NCBI GenBank assembly: GCA_946481225.1
Contig: CAMLNJ010000259.1
Span: 1 to 5,143 of the forward strand
Direction: 5' to 3'
DNA from: an uncultured Verrucomicrobiota bacterium
GTDB taxonomy: Bacteria; Verrucomicrobiota; Verrucomicrobiae; Opitutales; Opitutaceae
DNA: 5,143 nucleotides
Within the stretch, counting starts at the first letter, position 1. Every line of letters starts with the position of its first letter. Below are positions 1 to 5,143 of the stretch, piece after piece. The notes under the pieces are model-generated. The model searched no databases and was not told the DNA's origin. It saw only the letters and a program-made list of their open reading frames with translations. The translations under genes and the position numbers were made by a program.

Positions 1-2026
1 CGGCCGCGCCGTCTGCGGAGCGCCCGAGGTGCATGTCGTCGATGTTGACGCCGGAGCCGGGGGCGAAGTCGACCTTCACGTAGAGGTAGCGGTCGCCGGC
101 GACGCCGCCGCGGCCGGCGGTGGCGAGGGTGATGCCGCTCGCGGTGTCGGCGAAGACCTGGCCTTGGGAGAGCGGGGCGTTGGCGGTGTTGCCCGTGGCG
201 TCGTTCATGTCGAGGACGTGCGAATCGCCGACGCGGCCGACGGGGACGCCGACGACATAGGCGCCGGTGTTGTAGGCGGCCTGCGGGACGGTGGAGCCGC
301 GATACATGACCCAGTAGTCGAGGTCGCTGTCGCGGGAGATCTTCAGGGCGAGGGGGCTGCCGGCGAGGATTTGCCCGCCGTCGAACTGGCGGATGCGGTA
401 GGTGCCGGGGTGGCTGACGGAGAGGACGGAGCTGTCGGGGAGCCAGCTGCAGTAGCTCTTGTAGTAGGCGTTGTATTCGTTGTTGAAGCCACCGGCCCAG
501 GCGTTGCCCATGGGGTCGGAGTCGTCGCCGTATTCGACGTGGGCGCGGGAGGGGGAGACGGGGTTGCCGTCTGTGCTGGTCCAGCTGTTGGCGTGGGGAA
601 GGCCGTAGGTGTGGCCGCCTTCGTGGACGAAGAGGCGGACGTCGAAATTGCCGTTGGCCCAGATGACACCGGCGCCGGTGGTGTCGCCCCAGCCGGCGGC
701 GTTGAACTGGCCGTAGCCCTGGTGGGCGACGACGTAGGTGGAGTAGTTGGCCATGTCGTAGCCGGCGGCGGTGGCGGCGGCCTTGGAGTCGTCGATCCAG
801 CGGCCCCACTCGTAGCCGTTGCCGGTGTAGTAGGCGGTGTTGCCGGGCAGGGTGAGGACGGGCGTGACGTCGGCGCGGGAGAACCAGGTTTTGCCGTAGG
901 AGATGAGTTTGACGCGCTCGTTCCAGCCGTCGCCGCGGTTGATGACGTCGAGGAAGTGGGCGTCGGTGGCCCAGCTCGGGAAGGCGCCGTCGCTGGGCTG
1001 GACGCGGAAGATGATGACGCCCTTGCCGCCGTGGGTGCGGCTGGCGGCGGGTTTGCCGGGGAAGCCCTGGGTGCCGGGGACGCCGCTGTCGGCGAGGCCC
1101 ATGGGCGTCTGGAAGGCGTTGGACTCGGCCTCGATTTTCTCCGCGTCGAAGGTGGTGATGCAGAAGGGGCAGCACATCACGTAGGCGTGGGTGCCGACGA
1201 GCGCGGTGCTCTTCTGGTCGGGCGTGTCGCCGGGGGCGAGGATCTGCTTGTTGTCGGTGACGACGCAGTCTTCGGAGACCTCGGTATAGGTTTCGCCGGG
1301 CTCCATGACCTTGACGGGGCTGTCGGAGACGGCGAGGTGGCGGTCGAGCGCGATGCCGTGAATGGAGACGGAGGCGAGGCCGGTGGGGATTTTGCGCTGA
1401 CCGTAGCGGTGGGCTTCGAACTGGCGTCCGCCGATGAAGGCGATGTCCACGGGAGGGATGCGTTCGGCGGAGCCGGGAAGCGGCGTGGCGTAGATTAGGC
1501 CGACGTTGCCGACGCCGGAGACGCGCTCCTCAAGGAGGGCCTGGATGTCGGTGTGTAGTTGATTCCGGATACGGATGGGCGGGGTGTTGGCGAGGGCGGA
1601 GCGCGGGTCGGTCTTGATCAACTCGAGGAGGGCGGCGCGGCGGGCGGCGGCGAGTTCGCGGCCGCGGGCGAGGAGAGCGGGGCGGGCGTCGGGCGCGGCG
1701 CCGAGATATTCGTCGGTCCAGGCGGCGAAGGCGTCGAGGGCGGCGTGGCCACCGCGGCCCCAGGCGCTGGCGAAGATGGCGCGGTCGGGCACGCGTTCGG
1801 CCGGTTGGTCGGCGGCGGGGATGCCGGGGCGCGGGGCGGGGGCGATGTCGGTGGCGGTGGCGAGGGCGGGAGACGCGTGCGCGGGGGCGGTCGTTGCGGA
1901 GGCTTGCGGGGAGGCGGACGGGCTACCCGGTCGTCGGGAGGGAGATCGGGCGAGCCAGGGCAGGAGAAGGGCCAGGGCGAGGGCGACGACGCACAGGATC
2001 GGGAGGAAGCGGAACTTGGGGGGCAT
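1..2026 (-). CDS. Secreted or membrane-anchored M11/gametolysin-like zinc metalloprotease, 3' end missing
   Basis: The frame is open for 675 residues from ATG (2026-2024) to the left edge with no stop, so the C-terminus is missing. Residues 5-26 are hydrophobic (signal peptide or anchor, no clear lipobox). Residues 27-80 are a Pro/Ala/Ser-rich linker. Residues 85-330 look like a propeptide region and include Cys285, Cys286 and Cys289 (CCPFC). The catalytic domain follows. Its zinc motif HEGGHTYGLPH gives ligands His468, His472 and His478 with catalytic Glu469, and YGDDSDPMG supplies a Met-turn at Met506. This is the HExxHxxGxxH metzincin signature, and the flanking HANSW and EYGD residues fit M11/gametolysin-like bacterial proteins. 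Residues 527-660 look like a beta-rich domain, with LKISRDSDLDYWVMYRG and SHVLDMND stretches I recall from such proteins. The expected role is hydrolysis of extracellular proteins or peptides; the substrate is unknown. The ATG is preceded by C-rich sequence without a Shine-Dalgarno. The upstream frame meets a stop at 2134-2132 and offers only a TTG (2101) as an alternative. The protease class is well supported, the exact family less so. Confidence 0.88.
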   Translation of the reverse strand, partial: MPPKFRFLPILCVVALALALLLPWLARSPSRRPGSPSASPQASATTAPAHASPALATATDIAPAPRPGIPAADQPAERVPDRAIFASAWGRGGHAALDAFAAWTDEYLGAAPDARPALLARGRELAAARRAALLELIKTDPRSALANTPPIRIRNQLHTDIQALLEERVSGVGNVGLIYATPLPGSAERIPPVDIAFIGGRQFEAHRYGQRKIPTGLASVSIHGIALDRHLAVSDSPVKVMEPGETYTEVSEDCVVTDNKQILAPGDTPDQKSTALVGTHAYVMCCPFCITTFDAEKIEAESNAFQTPMGLADSGVPGTQGFPGKPAASRTHGGKGVIIFRVQPSDGAFPSWATDAHFLDVINRGDGWNERVKLISYGKTWFSRADVTPVLTLPGNTAYYTGNGYEWGRWIDDSKAAATAAGYDMANYSTYVVAHQGYGQFNAAGWGDTTGAGVIWANGNFDVRLFVHEGGHTYGLPHANSWTSTDGNPVSPSRAHVEYGDDSDPMGNAWAGGFNNEYNAYYKSYCSWLPDSSVLSVSHPGTYRIRQFDGGQILAGSPLALKISRDSDLDYWVMYRGSTVPQAAYNTGAYVVGVPVGRVGDSHVLDMNDATGNTANAPLSQGQVFADTASGITLATAGRGGVAGDRYLYVKVDFAPGSGVNIDDMHLGRSADGAA

Positions 2027-2122
2027 GGGCGGGGCCGGCCGAGGCTCGACGGGGCGGCGGAGCGGGGATCGAGACGCTCTCCACGGGCGAGGGAGTCGCA
2101 ACGGGAAAGCCCGGCGCGCAGG

Positions 2123-2141
2123 TTGTATTTTCTAGATACAA
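2123..2141. repeat. AT-rich inverted repeat, candidate operator upstream of the protease gene
   Basis: TTGTAT, seven bases, then ATACAA form a perfect 6-bp inverted repeat in an AT-rich island within otherwise very GC-rich DNA. The spacer contains TCTAGA. It lies about 97 bases upstream of the protease ATG and is the only AT-rich patch in the gap, so the protease promoter or a dimeric repressor site may be here. I cannot assign it to a known regulator, and no convincing -35/-10 pair can be drawn. The sequence itself is certain; the function is inferred. Confidence 0.4.
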
Positions 2142-2229
2142 GATCTCACGCTCGGCGGTAGCCGCGCGGTGACGAGAGGATGGGCGAGGAGGGATGCGCG
2201 CGCCTTTGGGCGGGCTTTTCAGCTACGGG

Positions 2230-2277
2230 GCAACGACCTCTGCCGTTGCGCGGTCGGGCCGGTTTTACGCTTCCGGC
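2230..2277 (-). other. Weak hairpins downstream of the GT41 gene; no clear terminator
   Basis: Two small inverted repeats follow the GT41 stop codon in the direction of transcription: GCCGG-N10-CCGGC (2277-2258) and GCAACG-N8-CGTTGC (2249-2230). Neither is followed by a T tract on the minus strand, so neither is a standard intrinsic terminator. They may be decay-protecting stems, part of a factor-dependent end, or chance in GC-rich sequence. The surrounding gap from 2289 to 2027 holds no coding sequence I can support. It therefore remains open whether GT41 transcripts run on into the protease gene. Confidence 0.25.
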
Positions 2278-2289
2278 GGGACGGTTTGG

Positions 2290-4071
2290 TCATGAAACAC
2301 GCGCCAGTTGGCGAAACGCGTCCTCGATGCGCCGGGCGTAATCGGCGGGGTTTCCCAAGGGGGAGGCGGCGAGCCGGTCGCGGAGGCTTCGGCGCCAGAT
2401 CGCCAAGCGGGCGGGGTCGGCGGCGAGATCGACGGCGTGGCGGACATAGTCGTCGGGGGAGGAGGCGATGCCTTCGTGCAGCCCGATCTGGGAAAGCAGA
2501 CTGGAGGCCACGCGGGCGGAGTGACGGGCGCCGGGAAGGGTGAGGACGGGGACTCCCATCCAGAGGGCTTCGCAGGTGGTGGTGACTCCGTTGCAGGGGA
2601 AGGGATCGAGCGCGATGTCGATGCGGCGATAGGTGGCGAGGTGGGCTTCGGGGGCGGCTTCGCCGGGCAGGATCTCGAGGCGTTCGGGGGGGATGCCGTG
2701 CGTCGCGAAGCGGCCTGCCACGGCGTCGCGAAGCTCGCGGTCGTGGAGCTGGATGGCCTTGAGGAGGAGTCGCGAGCGCGGCACGGCGTGCAGCACCCGG
2801 GCCCAAAGGGCGACGACCTCGGAGTTGATTTTCGTCAGATTGTTGCAGGAGCCGAAGGTGACGTGGCCGTTTGCGACGCAGGGCGGCTCCCCTTCGGGAA
2901 TGGGGGCGACGAGAGGGTCGAAGCAGTGGAATCCGTGTGGCAGGCGGACGAGGGTTTCTGCGCTTTCCGCTTCCGTTCCGGGCGGGTCGCTGAGGGCGTC
3001 GGTGATCCGAAAGTCGAGGGAGGAGAGTCCGGGGGAGCCGTGGTAGCCGAGGAGGTGGCCCTGTCGCGGGGCGGGGCGGGCGGCGAAAATCCGGGGACGG
3101 GTCGCCCCGAAAAGGCCGGAGAGGTCGACCAGCAGATCGAGGTCATCCGTGACGATCATCCGGATGGCGTCGGCTTCGGTCAGGGGTCGGAGGTCGCGCC
3201 AGTGTTCGGCGAGTTGGCGAAGCCGGGCGGTGACGGCGTCGGGGGAGGGCGTGTCGGAATAGAGGAAAACCTCGAATTCGGCGCGGTCGTGGTGGCTGAG
3301 CAGGGGAAGGAAGAAGTGGACGATGGAGTGGCGTCGCAGGTCGGGCGAATAGTAGCCAACGCGCAGGCGGCGTCTGGCGGGTGGAGGTGGTGGCGGCGGA
3401 CGTTTGGCCGGGGGGGCGTGGCGGCGCTCCCAATCCGAGGTGGCGGCTAGGAGGTCCGCCGCGGTGACGTCGGGCAGGTAGGCGAGTCCGAGGGCGAAAA
3501 GCAGGCCGGCGCGGGAGGCGATTTCCGGCGAAGAAGCTCCGGCTCGCTCTTCCGCGAGTTGAAAGGCGGCGAGGGCTGTCTCGATGTCCCCTTGGGCGAG
3601 GTGGGATTGGCCGGCGGTGAGCAGCAGGGCGGGATCGTCGGGATGGTGTTCGAGCGCGCTTGCGACCAAGAGCTGGGATTCGCTGAGGCGGGCTTGCAGG
3701 CGCAGGATCTCGGCGAGATCGCGCAGCGAGGGGAGGTGTCGCGGGTCGGCGGCGAGGGCTTGGCGAAGCGTATGCTCGGCGGCGCTCCACCCTCCGAGTT
3801 CGCGCCAGGCCGTCGCGAGCGCGTGGAGCGCGTCGGGGTCGTGCGGGGCGAGCCGGGCGAACTCGGCGGCCAGATGCCGCAGCCAGGCCATCGGGATCCG
3901 ACGCGCGGCGGCGCGCAGAAGGGGGATCGGCGCGTCGAAGGAGGGAGCGGAAGCGGGCTCGAAAAAGTCGCGCAGGCGCCGCGGATCGCGCAGGCGAAGC
4001 GCCTCGCGCAGGGCGCGCGCCTCGGCCTGGCCGGGAGGAGATTCGCCGAAGGGCAGGGGTTGGGGAGCCAT
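2290..4071 (-). CDS. TPR-containing GT41 family glycosyltransferase (O-GlcNAc transferase/SPINDLY type)
   Basis: A complete 593-residue protein ending in TGA (2292-2290). Residues 78-178 read as about three TPR-like helical pairs (for example residues 78-110, 111-145 and 146-178), fewer than in eukaryotic OGT. A hinge at 219-231 contains a run of seven prolines. Residues 235-585 match the GT41 catalytic region, with RVGYYSPDLRRHS at the start (His248, aligned by eye with human OGT His498) and GYHGSPGLSSLDFRITD at 342-358. FGSCNNLTKIN (407-416) places Lys414 at the position of human OGT Lys842, which contacts the UDP diphosphate. DPFPCNGVTTTCEALWMG (489-506) matches the UDP-binding loop. Members transfer GlcNAc or related sugars from nucleotide sugars to Ser/Thr of proteins; bacterial donors and targets are mostly unknown. 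There is no signal peptide, so the protein is predicted cytoplasmic. The ATG at 4071 is the first start in an open frame and lacks a Shine-Dalgarno. It lies 26 bases past the neighbouring terminator's T tract. The next internal Met is residue 61, which would still leave the TPRs intact. The family call is firm; sugar and target are not known. Confidence 0.92.
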   Translation of the reverse strand: MAPQPLPFGESPPGQAEARALREALRLRDPRRLRDFFEPASAPSFDAPIPLLRAAARRIPMAWLRHLAAEFARLAPHDPDALHALATAWRELGGWSAAEHTLRQALAADPRHLPSLRDLAEILRLQARLSESQLLVASALEHHPDDPALLLTAGQSHLAQGDIETALAAFQLAEERAGASSPEIASRAGLLFALGLAYLPDVTAADLLAATSDWERRHAPPAKRPPPPPPPARRRLRVGYYSPDLRRHSIVHFFLPLLSHHDRAEFEVFLYSDTPSPDAVTARLRQLAEHWRDLRPLTEADAIRMIVTDDLDLLVDLSGLFGATRPRIFAARPAPRQGHLLGYHGSPGLSSLDFRITDALSDPPGTEAESAETLVRLPHGFHCFDPLVAPIPEGEPPCVANGHVTFGSCNNLTKINSEVVALWARVLHAVPRSRLLLKAIQLHDRELRDAVAGRFATHGIPPERLEILPGEAAPEAHLATYRRIDIALDPFPCNGVTTTCEALWMGVPVLTLPGARHSARVASSLLSQIGLHEGIASSPDDYVRHAVDLAADPARLAIWRRSLRDRLAASPLGNPADYARRIEDAFRQLARVS

Positions 4072-4097
4072 GCGGGCGGGCGGCGGGCGAGGGATGG

Positions 4098-4130
4098 AAA
4101 AAACCCTTCGCCGGATGGCGAAGGGTTTTT
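4098..4130 (-). terminator. Intrinsic terminator of the PEP-CTERM gene (potentially bidirectional)
   Basis: A perfect 14-bp inverted repeat (4130-4117 with 4112-4099) has a 4-base loop. Its core on the minus strand is CCCTTCGCC-ATCC-GGCGAAGGG, followed by six T. It begins 45 bases after the PEP-CTERM stop codon. The five A on the other side make it symmetrical, so it could also stop plus-strand transcription. It is the strongest terminator in the window. Confidence 0.93.
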
Positions 4131-4175
4131 GCGCGGGCGGTGCGTATCCGTAGTTTCGGGACGTCGCTTTCTGGA

Positions 4176-4853
4176 TCAGCGCCGACGGCGGCGGACGCCG
4201 GTCGTGCCCAGAGCCAGCGCGCCGACGAGGAGCGCGGCCGAGCCGGGCTCGGGGATCGCGCTCACGTCCGATCCGGTGACGATCGCCTGGCCGTCGCCTC
4301 CGATGGCGAAGCGGGTGACGACCAGTTGGTCATCGGCGGGCATCGTGAACTCGACCCAGCCGAAGTAGGTCTCGTCAAGCCCCACGCCTTGGTTGGTGTA
4401 GCGGAAGCCGATATAGTGAAGGGTGCTTTCGTCGTAGGAGAGGGGCGAGGTGCTGTATTCGAACGCGCTTGGGTCGTAGAAATTGCTCGAGGCGTCGATG
4501 GTCACGCCGGCGTCGAGCAGCTGGATGTTTTGAAAGATGTCCGTGGGGGGCGTGACGAAATTGAAATTGCTGCTGCCGTGGAGCGAGGCGTCCAGCATCA
4601 CCTGGGCTCCCATGCAGGCGCCGAGGAAGATGGGATTGGCCGCGCTGGGCGAGTAGGCGCCCACGGCGCTGGAGCCGTCCAAGGGGTCGATGTTGAGGTT
4701 GCTGGCCGAGGGGGATGCGACCGTGTAGACGGCGGCGTCGGCGGCGGGCGCGATGGCGCCCAACGCGAGGGCGGCGGCCAGCGGCTGGGCGATGCGATTC
4801 TTCGACGCGGCTATGCGATCACGAAACGAGGGCGTGGAGGAGGTGGTATTCAT
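4176..4853 (-). CDS. Exported PEP-CTERM sorting-domain protein
   Basis: A complete 225-residue protein. The N-terminus has basic residues, then a hydrophobic stretch (22-37) and a likely signal-peptidase site at Ala-Asp-Ala40/Ala41. The C-terminus carries a textbook PEP-CTERM signal: Pro-Glu-Pro at 201-203, a short hydrophobic helix at about 205-218, and five arginines at 221-225. Such tails are recognised and cleaved by an exosortase at the inner membrane, often in exopolysaccharide-producing Gram-negative bacteria. The 160-residue mature part is rich in Ser, Asn, Asp and aromatic residues, contains one cysteine (Cys80) and appears beta-rich. The YFGWVEFTMP and FAIGGDGQAI segments recall other small PEP-CTERM proteins. 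No enzymatic motif is visible, so a structural or matrix role is inferred only. The start ATG has a weak purine tract (AAGAAAG) ending 12 bases upstream. Codon choice is less extreme than in its neighbours. The gene is flanked by terminators on both sides and is probably monocistronic. Sorting signal certain; function unknown. Confidence 0.93.
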   Translation of the reverse strand: MNTTSSTPSFRDRIAASKNRIAQPLAAALALGAIAPAADAAVYTVASPSASNLNIDPLDGSSAVGAYSPSAANPIFLGACMGAQVMLDASLHGSSNFNFVTPPTDIFQNIQLLDAGVTIDASSNFYDPSAFEYSTSPLSYDESTLHYIGFRYTNQGVGLDETYFGWVEFTMPADDQLVVTRFAIGGDGQAIVTGSDVSAIPEPGSAALLVGALALGTTGVRRRRR

Positions 4854-4903
4854 GGTGATGCTGGACTTTCTTAAATTGGTTAATGCAGGAGCCTGTTTCT
4901 ACG
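4854..4903 (-). promoter_or_regulatory. Probable promoter/leader region of the PEP-CTERM gene
   Basis: These 50 bases between the upstream terminator's T tract and the ATG must hold the promoter if the gene is monocistronic. They are clearly richer in A/T than the surroundings, with TTAACCAATTTAAG on the minus strand at 4883-4870 as the likeliest -10 neighbourhood and AAGAAAG as a weak ribosome-binding tract. No good TTGACA-like -35 can be placed. The assignment rests on position and composition. Confidence 0.35.
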
Positions 4904-4954
4904 AAAAAAACCGCCGTCACCGGCTTGTTGGAGCCAATGGTTCGTGGACGGCGG
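4904..4954 (-). terminator. Intrinsic terminator downstream of coaX
   Basis: On the minus strand an 8-bp perfect outer stem (CCGCCGTC at 4954-4947 with GACGGCGG at 4918-4911) encloses a 28-base interior. The interior can fold an inner GGCT/AGCC stem. Seven T (4910-4904) follow directly. The structure begins 12 bases past the coaX stop codon. The large bulged loop is longer than usual, but a GC-rich stem plus T tract is a standard intrinsic terminator layout. Confidence 0.85.
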
Positions 4955-4966
4955 GAAGCGGAGGAT

Positions 4967-5143
4967 TCAGGGCGCCGCGTGGTTCAGCGCATGCGCGGCG
5001 GCGAGGCCGGTGAGGGCGAGATCGGGGACGATGCGCGCGGGAAGACGGAGGCGGCCTTCGACGACCTGGGCGGCGCCGCCGGAGAGGAAGATCTCGGCGG
5101 AAGGCAGGCGGCGCGCGGCGTATTCGGCGAGGACGGCGTCGAG
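4967..5143 (-). CDS. coaX: Type III pantothenate kinase, C-terminal fragment (5' end off the window)
   Basis: The last 58 codons of a gene enter from the right edge and end with TGA (4969-4967). The visible segment ends in the pattern typical of CoaX. IFLSGGAAQVV corresponds to the family's conserved TGG-(D/A) nucleotide-binding strand near the C-terminus. It is followed by a short spacer and then PARIVPDLALTGLAAA, which matches the usual PDLVLxGL ending. Type III pantothenate kinases carry out ATP-dependent phosphorylation of pantothenate, the first step of coenzyme A synthesis, in the cytoplasm. The catalytic N-terminal residues are outside the window, so activity cannot be judged. Another member of the ASKHA (actin/hexokinase-like) fold is the alternative, but the order and spacing of these two motifs favour CoaX. 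A terminator follows directly, so this is the last gene of its transcript. Confidence 0.75.
   Translation of the reverse strand, partial: LDAVLAEYAARRLPSAEIFLSGGAAQVVEGRLRLPARIVPDLALTGLAAAHALNHAAP

Noticed and set aside
29..1498. 489-residue plus-strand open frame
   Set aside because: It is the exact codon-register antisense of the metalloprotease gene, its composition is low-complexity Val/Gly/Ala/Asp/Glu, and no domain is recognisable. The minus strand carries a clear zinc-protease motif.
1923..2141. 72-residue minus-strand frame starting with TTG inside the inverted repeat
   Set aside because: It is a proline-rich translation in another frame that overlaps the protease start. It has no ribosome-binding site, and its start codon is part of the inverted repeat.
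1559..2161. 200- and 186-residue plus-strand frames over the protease 5' end
   Set aside because: Both are Gly/Arg/Ala-rich translations opposite the low-complexity N-terminal linker of the protease, with no recognisable features.
2203..2219. CTTTGGGCGGGCTTTTC as a plus-strand terminator
   Set aside because: The possible stem is only about 4 bp, the T run has four bases, and no plus-strand gene needs it.
2308..3450. 380-residue plus-strand open frame
   Set aside because: It is the codon-register antisense of the GT41 gene, whose minus-strand translation has unmistakable catalytic motifs.
3143..3790. 215-residue Arg/Pro-rich minus-strand frame
   Set aside because: It is an out-of-frame shadow within the GT41 coding region, with the Arg/Pro-rich composition typical of shifted GC-rich codons.
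4140..4874. 244-residue plus-strand open frame
   Set aside because: It is antisense to the PEP-CTERM gene, and the minus strand has both a signal peptide and a sorting signal.
4886..4895. CAGGAGCCTG small palindrome upstream of the PEP-CTERM gene
   Set aside because: Four-base arms with a 2-base gap are expected by chance and cannot be called an operator.

Overview
The window is a visibly GC-rich stretch of bacterial chromosome. All four supportable genes lie on the minus strand, so transcription runs from right to left. The best guess for the source is a Verrucomicrobiota bacterium, possibly Opitutales-like. This is inferred from the combination of a PEP-CTERM surface protein, a secreted M11/gametolysin-like metalloprotease and a SPINDLY/OGT-type glycosyltransferase in a C-ending-codon, GC-rich genome. 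No rRNA or other direct taxonomic marker is present.

Layout from right to left, in the direction of transcription. (1) 5143-4967 is the last 58 codons of a probable type III pantothenate kinase (coaX), followed by a long bulged hairpin and a 7-T tract that ends its transcript (4954-4904). (2) 4853-4176 is a complete 225-residue exported protein with a signal peptide and a C-terminal PEP-CTERM sorting signal. It is followed by a near-perfect hairpin terminator (4130-4098). (3) 4071-2290 is a complete 593-residue protein with N-terminal TPR-like helices, a proline-rich hinge and a GT41 (O-GlcNAc transferase/SPINDLY) catalytic domain. Its start codon lies only 26 bases beyond the T tract of the preceding terminator. 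(4) 2289-2027 is a 263-base gap with weak hairpins and an AT-rich inverted repeat. (5) 2026-1 is a 675-residue open protein, cut by the left edge. It has an N-terminal hydrophobic anchor, a low-complexity linker, a putative propeptide and a metzincin-type zinc protease domain (HEGGHTYGLPH plus a DPMG Met-turn). The frame reads without a stop across the whole interval.

The genes do not form an obvious operon: strong terminators separate the first three. Two of the four products are exported or surface-anchored (the PEP-CTERM protein and the protease) and one is a predicted protein glycosyltransferase. A link between them is possible, but adjacency is the only evidence. I found no tRNA, rRNA, CRISPR array, insertion sequence or phage feature. 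Several very long plus-strand reading frames are codon-register antisense shadows of the minus-strand genes, produced by strong C-ending codon bias.
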